Part shown: piece after piece, positions 1 to 5,564 of the stretch
Layout of the letters: the number at the start of each line of letters is the position of its first letter
Numbering within the stretch: position 1 is the stretch's first letter
Assembly (NCBI GenBank): GCA_030671315.1
Contig: DAOUZW010000085.1
Location: 1 to 5,687, forward strand
DNA: 5,687 bases
Reading direction: 5' to 3'
Source: Candidatus Bathyarchaeota archaeon
GTDB lineage: Archaea > Thermoproteota > Bathyarchaeia > 40CM-2-53-6 > RBG-13-38-9
Notes under the pieces: model-generated
What the model was told of the DNA's origin: nothing
Databases searched by the model: none
Seen by the model: the letters and a program-made list of their open reading frames with translations, nothing else
Translations under genes and position numbers: made by a program

Positions 1-1
1 A

Positions 2-88
2 CAGCGAAGAACAAGAAAAAGAGCTAGTGAGATCAAAGCTGAGACATGGGCGATGAAGAAATTAAAAGAATATAGAAACATTGTTTGA
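2..88 (+). CDS. Possible C-terminal tail of a truncated gene
   Basis: The frame beginning at base 2 is open from the window edge to a TGA at 86-88. It would encode about 28 residues, basic at first (RRTRKR) and then an amphipathic Lys/Glu-rich helix ending KKLKEYRNIV. That looks like a normal protein C-terminus and would converge on the - strand operon. The case is weak: the frame beginning at base 3 is also open, to a TGA at 54-56, and the antisense frame is open as well, so short purine-rich sequence alone could explain it. No family can be named from this fragment. Confidence 0.25.
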   Translation, partial: QRRTRKRASEIKAETWAMKKLKEYRNIV

Positions 89-93
89 CTGGT

Positions 94-107
94 ATTGATT
101 TATCAAT
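94..107. repeat. Short inverted repeat ATTGA-N4-TCAAT
   Basis: ATTGATTTATCAAT is an inverted repeat whose outer six bases on each side are complementary around TT. It lies between the possible left-edge gene end and the operon's last stop codon. It could form a small hairpin in the operon's 3' untranslated RNA or be a protein site. The same outer half-sites and spacing recur at 4482-4495. The sequence is AT-rich and short, so chance is a serious alternative. Confidence 0.3.
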
Positions 108-116
108 TGACTGTTT

Positions 117-130
117 TAAAATAAAAAATA
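117..130 (-). terminator. T-tract terminator candidate for the operon
   Basis: Read on the - strand, about 40-55 bases after the stop codon of the last operon gene, the sequence is TATTTTTTATTTTA. Archaeal intrinsic termination relies mainly on U-rich tracts, with or without a hairpin, so this is a reasonable stop signal. The inverted repeat at 94-107 lies just beyond it on the - strand rather than before it, so the signal is not a bacterial-style hairpin plus T-run. Confidence 0.4.
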
Positions 131-170
131 TTTGAAAGTAATAAAGGAATGTAGATCTTGAACAATAAGA

Positions 171-1118
171 TTATGATTTATAGTTTATCTTAGATTTAGA
201 TTCACGTTTAATATCCTCTAGCATAGATTTCATGTCATATCTCATTCTCCATCCCCACTCTTTTTTAGCACAAGTATCATCAATGAATCCGAATCCTTTG
301 CCCATTAGCTTGACGATTTCGGGATCTGGTTTGAAAGCAATCTTTGCAGAAGGAATATGTTTTTTGACTTCATCCACAAATTCTTTAGCTGTTAATGAAA
401 TACCTGCTAGATTATAGACACGGGTTTTAATGTTCTGAATTGGAGCATCATGAATCATAAGGAGTGCAAGTACAGCATCCTTGTAATATAAACAAGGATT
501 TCTGGTATCTTCGTTTACCCAAACATCGAAGGGATTATTTGACAAAGAATTTTCAATCATCCATGACATGTATTGAGACATATGCTTTGTCCGTGCGCCT
601 AGACCAATTACAGTAGGGTATCTTATTACTCTGAAATCAAGTCCGAATTTCTTGAAATAGAATCGTCCCAGATTTTCGCTAAAAAGTTTGGTTATTCCAT
701 ACATGCTTTCTGGTTTTTGAAGAGTTGACTCATTAATTGGTAAAGCATATCCGGCATATACGGCTGTAGTGCTTGTGAAAATAACTTTTTCAACATCAAA
801 TAGTCTCGCAGCTTCGAGAATATTAAGGGTTCCATCTGCATTTACTCTGTAAGCAGCCCATGGATTGGCATCCGCAGGTATGCTAAGCATTGCTCCCAAA
901 TGGAAAATGCTCTTGATATTATGTTCCTTTACGACGTTAAAGACTTCTGACCAATTTGATAGGTCACCGCGAATGATAGTTATCTTATCTTTAATTTTTT
1001 TAACAGCATTAATGTTAGGCGAAATATCAAAAAGTACGACTTTATCTCCTTGTTCTACGAGACGATTCGCCAATTCAGAGCCGACAAAACCCGTACCACC
1101 TGTGATCAATCGTGTCAT
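171..1118 (-). CDS. NAD-dependent epimerase/dehydratase-family protein (TDH/GalE-like), distal copy
   Basis: This is an extended short-chain dehydrogenase of 315 residues, a normal length for the family. It has the N-terminal Rossmann motif GGTGFVG (residues 7-13) and an acidic residue after strand 2 (D31, in LFDI) that suggests NAD rather than NADP. A GDL motif follows at 51-53, then the serine/threonine strand FTSTTAVY (114-121) and the catalytic pair YGITK (Y140, K144). The C-terminal part resembles GalE-like L-threonine 3-dehydrogenases: an RYP strand near 166-168, YYKDA (211-215), YNLAG (235-239), FKPDPE (262-267) and a closing ID-D-----WGW block (279-290). The substrate is therefore probably not a simple nucleotide sugar, but it is unknown. 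The ATG start is preceded at 8 bases by AGGT in an A-rich leader. The start aligns with that of the upstream paralogue, which ends 69 bases before. It is the last gene of the apparent operon. Confidence 0.88.
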   Translation of the reverse strand: MTRLITGGTGFVGSELANRLVEQGDKVVLFDISPNINAVKKIKDKITIIRGDLSNWSEVFNVVKEHNIKSIFHLGAMLSIPADANPWAAYRVNADGTLNILEAARLFDVEKVIFTSTTAVYAGYALPINESTLQKPESMYGITKLFSENLGRFYFKKFGLDFRVIRYPTVIGLGARTKHMSQYMSWMIENSLSNNPFDVWVNEDTRNPCLYYKDAVLALLMIHDAPIQNIKTRVYNLAGISLTAKEFVDEVKKHIPSAKIAFKPDPEIVKLMGKGFGFIDDTCAKKEWGWRMRYDMKSMLEDIKRESKSKINYKS

Positions 1119-1187
1119 TTTATTTTACCTTTTTTTTACTCAATTAGAACATTACGTGAAAGTTATATTGATTTGTAGACGGAGTAT

Positions 1188-2144
1188 TCAATTATAGATT
1201 TCAGGATTAGATTTGATTTCCTGTATAAAGTCAATTATTGCATGTTCTGCATTGAATTTCCTTTTCCAACTCCAATCTTTGATCGCGGCTGACTCATCGA
1301 TCTTCTGGGCCCAACTTCTTACTATCCTTGTCTTTTCTGGATCTGGTTTGAAAAAGATTTTCGCATCTGGTATTGTCCTCTTAACTATATCTGAGATTTC
1401 TGCTGCAGTTAAAAGTTCTCCTGCTATACAATACATTCTCGATTTCAACAAATCAGACGGTGTATCGTGTAACTCAATAAGACATCTTATTGCATCCTTA
1501 TAATATAAAACTGGACAGACGGTATCCTCTGAAACAAATACTTCATAGGATCTATTCAAAGCAGGTTCTTGAATCATGAGTGTAGTGTATGAAGATAGTC
1601 CTCCTAGTCCTCTTCCTGGTCCAATTATTGAGGGAAATCTAACCCCTCTGAAGTCAAGTCCAAACTTCCGCCCAAAGTATTCTCCTAGTAATTCGCCACA
1701 AACTTTTGATACACCATACATTGAGAAAGGTCTCTGGGGAGAAAGATTAGTAATTGTTTCTGTTTGACCAAGACTATAGGTAGCAATTGAACTAATGAAT
1801 GTCAATTTCTTTACATTAAAAATATTGGCTGCTTCTAATATGTTGAAAGTGCCATTAATATTTACGATGTAGGCTGCTAGTGGGTTATTTTCACAAGCCT
1901 CCGATACCATAGCACCAGTATGAAATATTTCATCTACATTGTAGTTTTTTACTACTTCCAATACTTCTGGCCATGAAGAAAGGTCGCCCTTCTTGAATTT
2001 TACTTCAGGAATTAATTCAGATAGATCTTGATATTTTCTCGGCGGGAAAATATCAAAAAGGATTACCTCTTTCCCTTTCTCTTTAAGAGTTCTGGCAATA
2101 TTCCATCCGATAAATCCTGTTCCTCCAGTGATCAATGTAGTCAA
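1188..2144 (-). CDS. NAD-dependent epimerase/dehydratase-family protein (TDH/GalE-like), proximal copy
   Basis: This 318-residue extended short-chain dehydrogenase is a tandem paralogue of the next gene downstream. It shows GGTGFIG (7-13), LFDI with D31, GDLSSW (53-58), the FISSIATYS strand (117-125) and catalytic YGVSK (Y143, K147). The second half strongly recalls GalE-like L-threonine dehydrogenase: VRFPSIIGPG, then EDTVCPVLYYKDAIRC, MYCIAGE, FKPDPEKTRIVRSW and an IDES-A--DWSW block near 282-293. The threonine dehydrogenase motif that I remember as TTDY between these blocks is LSSYTTLM here, so threonine specificity is doubtful. The start is TTG. An in-frame TGA lies just 9 bases upstream, no ATG is nearby, and a GTGA ribosome-site-like sequence sits 6 bases before it. 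It lies 48 bases after the Mer-like gene upstream. Confidence 0.87.
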   Translation of the reverse strand: MTTLITGGTGFIGWNIARTLKEKGKEVILFDIFPPRKYQDLSELIPEVKFKKGDLSSWPEVLEVVKNYNVDEIFHTGAMVSEACENNPLAAYIVNINGTFNILEAANIFNVKKLTFISSIATYSLGQTETITNLSPQRPFSMYGVSKVCGELLGEYFGRKFGLDFRGVRFPSIIGPGRGLGGLSSYTTLMIQEPALNRSYEVFVSEDTVCPVLYYKDAIRCLIELHDTPSDLLKSRMYCIAGELLTAAEISDIVKRTIPDAKIFFKPDPEKTRIVRSWAQKIDESAAIKDWSWKRKFNAEHAIIDFIQEIKSNPEIYN

Positions 2145-2178
2145 TGTAATTCACACTAGCAATCAGAATTAATTCGTA

Positions 2179-2188
2179 ATTATAAATT
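2179..2188 (-). promoter_or_regulatory. Weak internal TATA-like box before the dehydrogenase pair
   Basis: On the - strand the short gap between the second Mer-like gene and the first dehydrogenase contains AATTTATAAT, similar to an archaeal TATA box. Transcription would begin roughly 25 bases on, near 2157, giving a leader of about a dozen bases before the TTG start. It could give the dehydrogenase pair separate expression. The surroundings are very AT-rich, so this may be chance. Confidence 0.2.
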
Positions 2189-2192
2189 ATTC

Positions 2193-3107
2193 TTACAATT
2201 TAGATAATCCTTCAGATAGCTCTTTTATTGTTTCAAGTGAGTATCCTTGAGGATAAGAGAAAGCTACATGTTCAACTCCAAGTCTTTTCAGCTCTTGAAT
2301 ATATTTAGGTAGTTCATCTTGAGATATGAATATCGAGAATTTTTTGATTATATTTTGTGGAATTAACTTTAGAATTGATTCGTCAAGTGATTTTGACTTG
2401 TGTGCTATCCTGGCAGGTTCCAGACTTTCGTCAAGTAAAAATTCTTTAAGGACTGTTTTGGAAGTTCCTAACGCCACTGTTGCCGCTGTGTAGTGAAGTA
2501 TCTTCTGAATCTTTGGATTGATTTTCTTATATACATATGATGGTGAAAATATTCCAATCGATCTTGGGACGTCAATAACTTCTTCTTTGATCGTGTTTAA
2601 TGACCATTCTATCATTTCGATTGCTGAGTAGTTTAGCAGAACACCATCGAAAGCCGAGACTAGTTTTAAGAGTTTAGGTCCTTGAGCTCCAAGCCATATT
2701 CTGGATTCGATGCCACGTTTCTGCAATATTGTAGAAATCTCTTCTCTTGAATCCAATAGTGATTGTGAAATATTTTTGTGATTTTTGAGGTCTACGCCAA
2801 CTCTGTAGAGTTCATCTCTGTCGCCTGGTCCTATGCATAAGTCAAAGCGGGATCCGTAAGACTCGATGAGTGTGGTTAATGAGCTAGCGATTTGCTGTGA
2901 AGTGTGGAGAAAGGGGCTGATTAGGCCTAAACCAATCCTAATTTTACTAGTTACTTTTGCAATTGCTGCACAAACCGCTGGAGCGTATCTTTGACTTGGT
3001 AAATCTGAAACCCAAACATAATCTAGGCCAAGGCGGTCAAGTTCGATGCTTTTCTTAACAGCGTCAGATATCGAATCGTTAGAGTTAAGGCTTACAGCGA
3101 ATTTCAT
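2193..3107 (-). CDS. Mer-like luciferase-family (F420/flavin) oxidoreductase, short form
   Basis: This 304-residue protein has the luciferase-like TIM-barrel pattern. Strand 1 is MKFAVSLN, followed by DYVWVSD (29-35), IRIGLGLISPF (57-66, the cofactor-binding strand), the F420-family signature CIGPGDRDEL (91-100), WLGAQGPKLL (138-147) and DGVLLN (154-159). It ends in a GVEHVAFSYPQG segment (277-288). GPGD and GAQGPK match the coenzyme-F420-dependent methylenetetrahydromethanopterin reductase (Mer) branch, so F420H2 is the likely cofactor. Between the GPGD and GAQGPK motifs it is about 16 residues shorter than its upstream neighbour, having lost the segment that follows the AVEILR helix in family members. 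True Mer activity is not implied. Its ATG overlaps the upstream stop as ATGA, with GGAG 9 bases before it, which predicts translational coupling and a matched amount of both proteins. Confidence 0.85.
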   Translation of the reverse strand: MKFAVSLNSNDSISDAVKKSIELDRLGLDYVWVSDLPSQRYAPAVCAAIAKVTSKIRIGLGLISPFLHTSQQIASSLTTLIESYGSRFDLCIGPGDRDELYRVGVDLKNHKNISQSLLDSREEISTILQKRGIESRIWLGAQGPKLLKLVSAFDGVLLNYSAIEMIEWSLNTIKEEVIDVPRSIGIFSPSYVYKKINPKIQKILHYTAATVALGTSKTVLKEFLLDESLEPARIAHKSKSLDESILKLIPQNIIKKFSIFISQDELPKYIQELKRLGVEHVAFSYPQGYSLETIKELSEGLSKL

Positions 3108-4084
3108 GAATTCTTACTCCATGTCTGTGCGACTTGAGCCATTGATTTCCTTGCATCTTTTCCATAAGGTGGGCCAAAAACTACTTCTTGAATTCCGAGT
3201 GATGAATATGACTCGAATTTATCGCAGATTTCATCTGCGTCACCACTTATACACAGTAAGTCAATTATTCGGTCAGGAATCTTTTCAGCAACTTTTTCAA
3301 TTCCATGGGCCTTCATTTCAGATCGAATTAAGAAGATCTCGCTTTTGTTGATTCCCGACATCTCAAGTATGTGATCAGGTGTATCTAAAGCAACTATGGC
3401 AACAGTCTTTTTTACAATCTCCAAATCCTCATTTTTACGAATTAATATTGTAGGTACCCATAGAACAAAATGAAATTTTTCAGAAGAAAGATTCAAAGAA
3501 TTTCGCTTTTCTTTGATCAGCTTAATTGACTTTTCAACAAACTGTCTGGGTCCACTGAGGATGACGCCATCTGCGATAGATGCTGCGAGGGTCATTAATT
3601 TTGGCCCTCGGACTCCAAAGAAAATTGGAATGCGCTTAGAACTATATTTTGCAGTGTAGTTATGAATTCCAAGCTCTTCATTACTTATCGAATCAACATT
3701 GTTGACCCATATAGTTCTAAGAATCTCTACTGCTCTCTCCATTGAATTGACTGGCCTTTTAAAGGGAATGCCTAAAGATGTAAGATCTTGAATCCCACCA
3801 ATTCCTAAGCCCATCCTAAATCTATTCGGTGCTATTTCACTGAGAGTTGATGAGGCTCTAGCTATCGTTGTAATATTACGAATAAGTGGGCTGGTCACTC
3901 CGATTCCAATATTGACATTCTTTGTATTTAGCAGTAGGAGAGCAGTTGATGTGAAAATTTCTTGAGGTCTTCCAATATCTTCTCCTATCCATATTCCATT
4001 GAGGCGCAAATTGTCTGCATTTTCATAGATCCATTTCATTCTGTTGGCTGAGATACTAGTTGTTAAACCAATACTCAAATGCAT
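3104..4084 (-). CDS. Mer-like luciferase-family (F420/flavin) oxidoreductase, full-length form
   Basis: This luciferase-like TIM-barrel oxidoreductase has 326 residues from the chosen ATG, close to the usual 320-350 for Mer-type enzymes. Visible blocks (numbered from that ATG) are the MHLSIGL first strand, GIWIGED (30-36), IGIGVTSPLIR (59-69, the cofactor loop resembling GVTNPYTR of Mer), FRMGLGIGG (89-97), RPVNSMERAVEILRTIW (110-126), FFGVRGPKLMTLA (155-167), IADGVILSG (170-178) and a C-terminal GIQEVVFGPPYG (297-308). The position that is GPGD in Mer and in the next gene reads GIGG here, so the two copies differ at a cofactor-site motif. A TTG three codons upstream (4093) is an alternative start giving 329 residues. 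ATG is preferred because the first strand then begins at residue 1-3 as in relatives. Neither start has a clear ribosome site, so reinitiation from the gene ending 18 bases upstream is likely. Confidence 0.86.
   Translation of the reverse strand: MHLSIGLTTSISANRMKWIYENADNLRLNGIWIGEDIGRPQEIFTSTALLLLNTKNVNIGIGVTSPLIRNITTIARASSTLSEIAPNRFRMGLGIGGIQDLTSLGIPFKRPVNSMERAVEILRTIWVNNVDSISNEELGIHNYTAKYSSKRIPIFFGVRGPKLMTLAASIADGVILSGPRQFVEKSIKLIKEKRNSLNLSSEKFHFVLWVPTILIRKNEDLEIVKKTVAIVALDTPDHILEMSGINKSEIFLIRSEMKAHGIEKVAEKIPDRIIDLLCISGDADEICDKFESYSSLGIQEVVFGPPYGKDARKSMAQVAQTWSKNS
3117..3120 (-). promoter_or_regulatory. Ribosome-binding site inside the upstream gene's last codons
   Basis: GGAG on the - strand lies within the final codons of the full-length Mer-like gene, 9 bases before the ATG of the short Mer-like gene. 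With the ATGA stop/start overlap at 3107-3104 it fixes the downstream start and suggests coupled translation of the pair. Confidence 0.6.
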
Positions 4085-4102
4085 AGATACCAACTATGTA
4101 AT

Positions 4103-4456
4103 TTAGTAGGCATAGGCTTCTAATGGATTGAGTATAAGATTCTTCAATCTTTCCCAAACTTTTTCGAAATTATGAAAATAGATCCATTCATCATTGCCAC
4201 CAACTGCTGATGTATTTGTTGTGGAATCGTAAATCCTGTCGACAATATTCAGGCAATATCTATCATCAGGTTTTGTGATAAAAATAAATCCACCGCCTTT
4301 GAATCTTTGAATATCTCCATGTATCCTTATACCTTCATCTTGATCCATGGCTTGTATTAATAATGCCAGATCTTCAAGATTATTAATTCTCTTCTCAGAA
4401 TATGGTATCGATTTCTTAACTTGGAGATGTTCGTGTTTGTCTTCTTGATTCTTCAA
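4103..4456 (-). CDS. Hypothetical 117-aa protein, first gene of the operon
   Basis: I do not recognise this family. The protein is soluble-looking, with no signal peptide or membrane segment. A charged N-terminus (about residues 1-25) is followed by a probable helix NNLEDLALLIQAM (25-37). A probable beta-rich core then contains GIRIHGDIQRF, GGGFIFITKP and YCLNIVDRIYD (42-77). A Gly/Asn turn (VGGNDE, 85-90), an aromatic strand WIYFHNF (91-97) and an amphipathic helix VWERLKNLIL (100-109) complete it. The compact alpha/beta pattern could be a small ligand-binding or subunit protein, but nothing catalytic is obvious. The start is TTG: a stop codon lies immediately upstream in frame, AGGT is 6 bases before it, and the first in-frame ATG (codon 37) would remove the first helix. 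The stop is 18 bases from the ATG of the Mer-like gene, so the protein is probably co-translated with it and may assist it. Confidence 0.75.
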   Translation of the reverse strand: MKNQEDKHEHLQVKKSIPYSEKRINNLEDLALLIQAMDQDEGIRIHGDIQRFKGGGFIFITKPDDRYCLNIVDRIYDSTTNTSAVGGNDEWIYFHNFEKVWERLKNLILNPLEAYAY

Positions 4457-4462
4457 TTAGCT

Positions 4463-4466
4463 ACCT
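4463..4466 (-). promoter_or_regulatory. Ribosome-binding site supporting a TTG start
   Basis: The - strand reads AGAAGGTAG just before the operon's first gene. The AGGT core sits 6 bases ahead of the TTG at 4456-4454, and no ATG is available nearby in that frame, so this site decides the start. Confidence 0.5.
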
Positions 4467-4481
4467 TCTATAGACATGCAA

Positions 4482-4495
4482 ATTGATAATTCAAT
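4482..4495. repeat. Inverted repeat ATTGA-N4-TCAAT in the operon leader
   Basis: ATTGATAATTCAAT has perfect 5-base arms around TAAT and lies 26-39 bases before the first operon gene. It shares half-sites and spacing with the repeat at 94-107, at the other end of the operon. It could be a regulator site or an RNA hairpin. The length is small enough for chance in AT-rich DNA. Confidence 0.3.
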
Positions 4496-4521
4496 CTTAG
4501 AGCCTAGTTTTTGTCTTTCAC

Positions 4522-4539
4522 GATTGTATGCTCACAATC
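4522..4539. promoter_or_regulatory. Perfect inverted repeat GATTGT-N6-ACAATC, operator candidate
   Basis: Two perfect 6-base arms are separated by 6 bases, an 18-bp dyad of the size bound by a dimeric winged-helix protein. If the TATA-like box at 4556-4565 drives the operon, transcription would begin near 4533, inside this dyad, so a bound protein would block initiation. The TrmB-type protein encoded next door is the obvious candidate to bind it. That link is inference. Confidence 0.45.
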
Positions 4540-4555
4540 ACCTAAATGTCAATAA

Positions 4556-4565
4556 TTATATTTAG
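4556..4565 (-). promoter_or_regulatory. TATA-box candidate for the five-gene operon
   Basis: On the - strand this reads CTAAATATAA, close to the archaeal TATA consensus, preceded by GGGAT that could serve as the purine-rich upstream element. A start site about 25-27 bases further on gives a leader near 77 bases before the first gene. A weaker alternative is the CTCTAAGATTG sequence at 4502-4492, which would give a leader of about 15 bases. Confidence 0.45.
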
Positions 4566-4568
4566 ATC

Positions 4569-4582
4569 CCTGCTTAAACAGG
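4569..4582. promoter_or_regulatory. Imperfect palindrome CCTG-CTTAAA-CAGG beside the TATA box
   Basis: CCTGCTTAAACAGG has four complementary outer bases on each side and a palindromic TTAA centre, with one mismatched pair. It abuts the upstream side of the operon's TATA candidate, where an archaeal activator would help recruit TBP/TFB or a repressor would hinder them. Confidence 0.35.
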
Positions 4583-4623
4583 ATTATCGTATTTAGCATT
4601 TGTAAGAAAGAGTAATAATGATA

Positions 4624-4643
4624 CTTTAAGATAGCATACTTAA
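4624..4643 (+). promoter_or_regulatory. Promoter and operator candidate of the regulator gene
   Basis: CTTTAAGA at 4624-4631 is TATA-like and would start transcription about 25 bases on, only a few bases before the ATG at 4660, which suits the short leaders common in archaea. It overlaps the inverted repeat TTAAG-N8-CTTAA (4626-4643) and a near direct repeat of ATACTTTAA and ATACTTAA (4621-4629, 4636-4643). A protein bound here would block the promoter, so autoregulation is plausible. Confidence 0.35.
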
Positions 4644-4659
4644 TTGGATGTGAGGCTGG

Positions 4660-5460
4660 ATGTCTTCGATTATAAATTTTGTTCCCGCATTAATGAGATT
4701 CGGATTGACAGAATATGAAGCTAGGATCTATGCGACTCTTGCAAAGACAGGTTCAAAAACTGCTGGAGAGCTTAGCTTCCTCAGTGGCGTCCCTCGAACA
4801 AAACTCTATGGTTCTGTTCGAGATCTGGAACGTAAAGGCCTTGTGAAACTCCTTCATCAGAAACCAGAGACTTTCGCAGCCACCTCTCCCAATGACATAC
4901 TTTTTCCTTTAGCTGAAAAACTCATAAAAGAAGCAGAAGAAAGCCTCGAGAAAGTTCAAAACCTATCATTAGCGTATGAATCTATGAAGCTGATAGCTGG
5001 CAGACGGCCTGCTCTGAACACAGAGCTGTCAATAATTGAAGGGCGACAAAAGATCACTAATAATATTATCAATTCAATATCAAGAGCCCAAGAGTCTGTT
5101 GATATTATCGCTACTGCAAATGGAATGGTACGTCTCTATAAATCCCAATCCAAAGCGATTGAGCGTGCAATGGCAAGAGGAGTAAAGGTGAGATTAATTA
5201 CACAAGTAACATCACAAAATAATACTGTTGCCAAAGAAATTGTGGCAATATTGCAGTTTCGATCTTCCCCAAAAGTGCATCTTCATCAGACTGTTTTCGA
5301 TTCTAGTGACATAATATTCTATGAAGCCGTTCCAGATGATATGGAGCTTGAAACAGGTAATGATGTTGCCATTTTATCACAGAACCCTCAAATAATTGAG
5401 AGCTTCAAACGTCTTTATGATCTTGTTTGGGGCACTTTGCCGACAGCTTCTGAACTTTAA
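4660..5460 (+). CDS. TrmB-family transcriptional regulator
   Basis: This 266-residue archaeal transcription regulator is divergent from the operon and is its probable controller. Residues about 15-75 form the TrmB winged helix: LTEYEARIYATLAKTGSKTA, then ELSFLSGVPRTKLYGSVRDL (recognition-helix region) and ERKGLVKLL (wing). A helical, probably dimer-forming linker follows (about 78-113). Residues 123-257 form a phospholipase-D-like sensor domain, with SIIEGRQKI, a SVDIIATANG strand (146-155), a GVKVRLITQV strand (174-183), DSSDIIFYEA (214-223) and a terminal helix ESFKRLYDLVW. The catalytic HKD motif of real phospholipases is absent, as expected for a ligand-sensing version. The start ATG follows an in-frame TGA 12 bases upstream, with GTGAGG a few bases before. 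An ATG at codon 12 is possible but would trim the helix before the LTEYE motif. The ligand is unknown; TrmB relatives sense sugars, but many of this PLD-like type are uncharacterised. Confidence 0.88.
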   Translation: MSSIINFVPALMRFGLTEYEARIYATLAKTGSKTAGELSFLSGVPRTKLYGSVRDLERKGLVKLLHQKPETFAATSPNDILFPLAEKLIKEAEESLEKVQNLSLAYESMKLIAGRRPALNTELSIIEGRQKITNNIINSISRAQESVDIIATANGMVRLYKSQSKAIERAMARGVKVRLITQVTSQNNTVAKEIVAILQFRSSPKVHLHQTVFDSSDIIFYEAVPDDMELETGNDVAILSQNPQIIESFKRLYDLVWGTLPTASEL

Positions 5461-5564
5461 AGATATGTCCATTCATTTATCAAAGTCATTATTGTTTAAT
5501 AGTAATTGAAACATAACACCCAGCTTTCTAATCCATTAAAAGATTTCATAGTTTGATTCCAGTA

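Noticed and set aside
1..81. Hydrophobic open frame on the - strand starting at 81 and leaving the window
   Set aside because: It is the expected antisense of Lys/Glu-rich codons, and a membrane-like Phe/Leu run is a usual artefact of that. It has no ribosome site.
232..1767. Several open + strand frames of 60-110 residues inside the dehydrogenase genes (232-417, 865-1197, 1213-1503, 1576-1767)
   Set aside because: They are antisense to strongly conserved dehydrogenase coding sequence, lack ribosome sites and resemble no protein family.
171..2144. Calling the dehydrogenases galE or tdh
   Set aside because: Fold and catalytic residues fit both groups, the C-terminal blocks favour the TDH side, but the substrate loop differs and no kbl or sugar genes are nearby.
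3046..3351. Open + strand frame antisense to the Mer-like pair junction
   Set aside because: It lies opposite conserved luciferase-family coding sequence, and its translation is compositionally odd with no recognisable motif.
2193..4084. Assigning either luciferase-family gene as true mer of methanogenesis
   Set aside because: The motifs are Mer-like, but one copy lacks GPGD, the other lacks an internal segment, and no methanopterin-pathway neighbours are present.
4648..4653. ATG at 4648 as an earlier start for the regulator
   Set aside because: It is in frame but followed directly by TGA, so it cannot start the protein.
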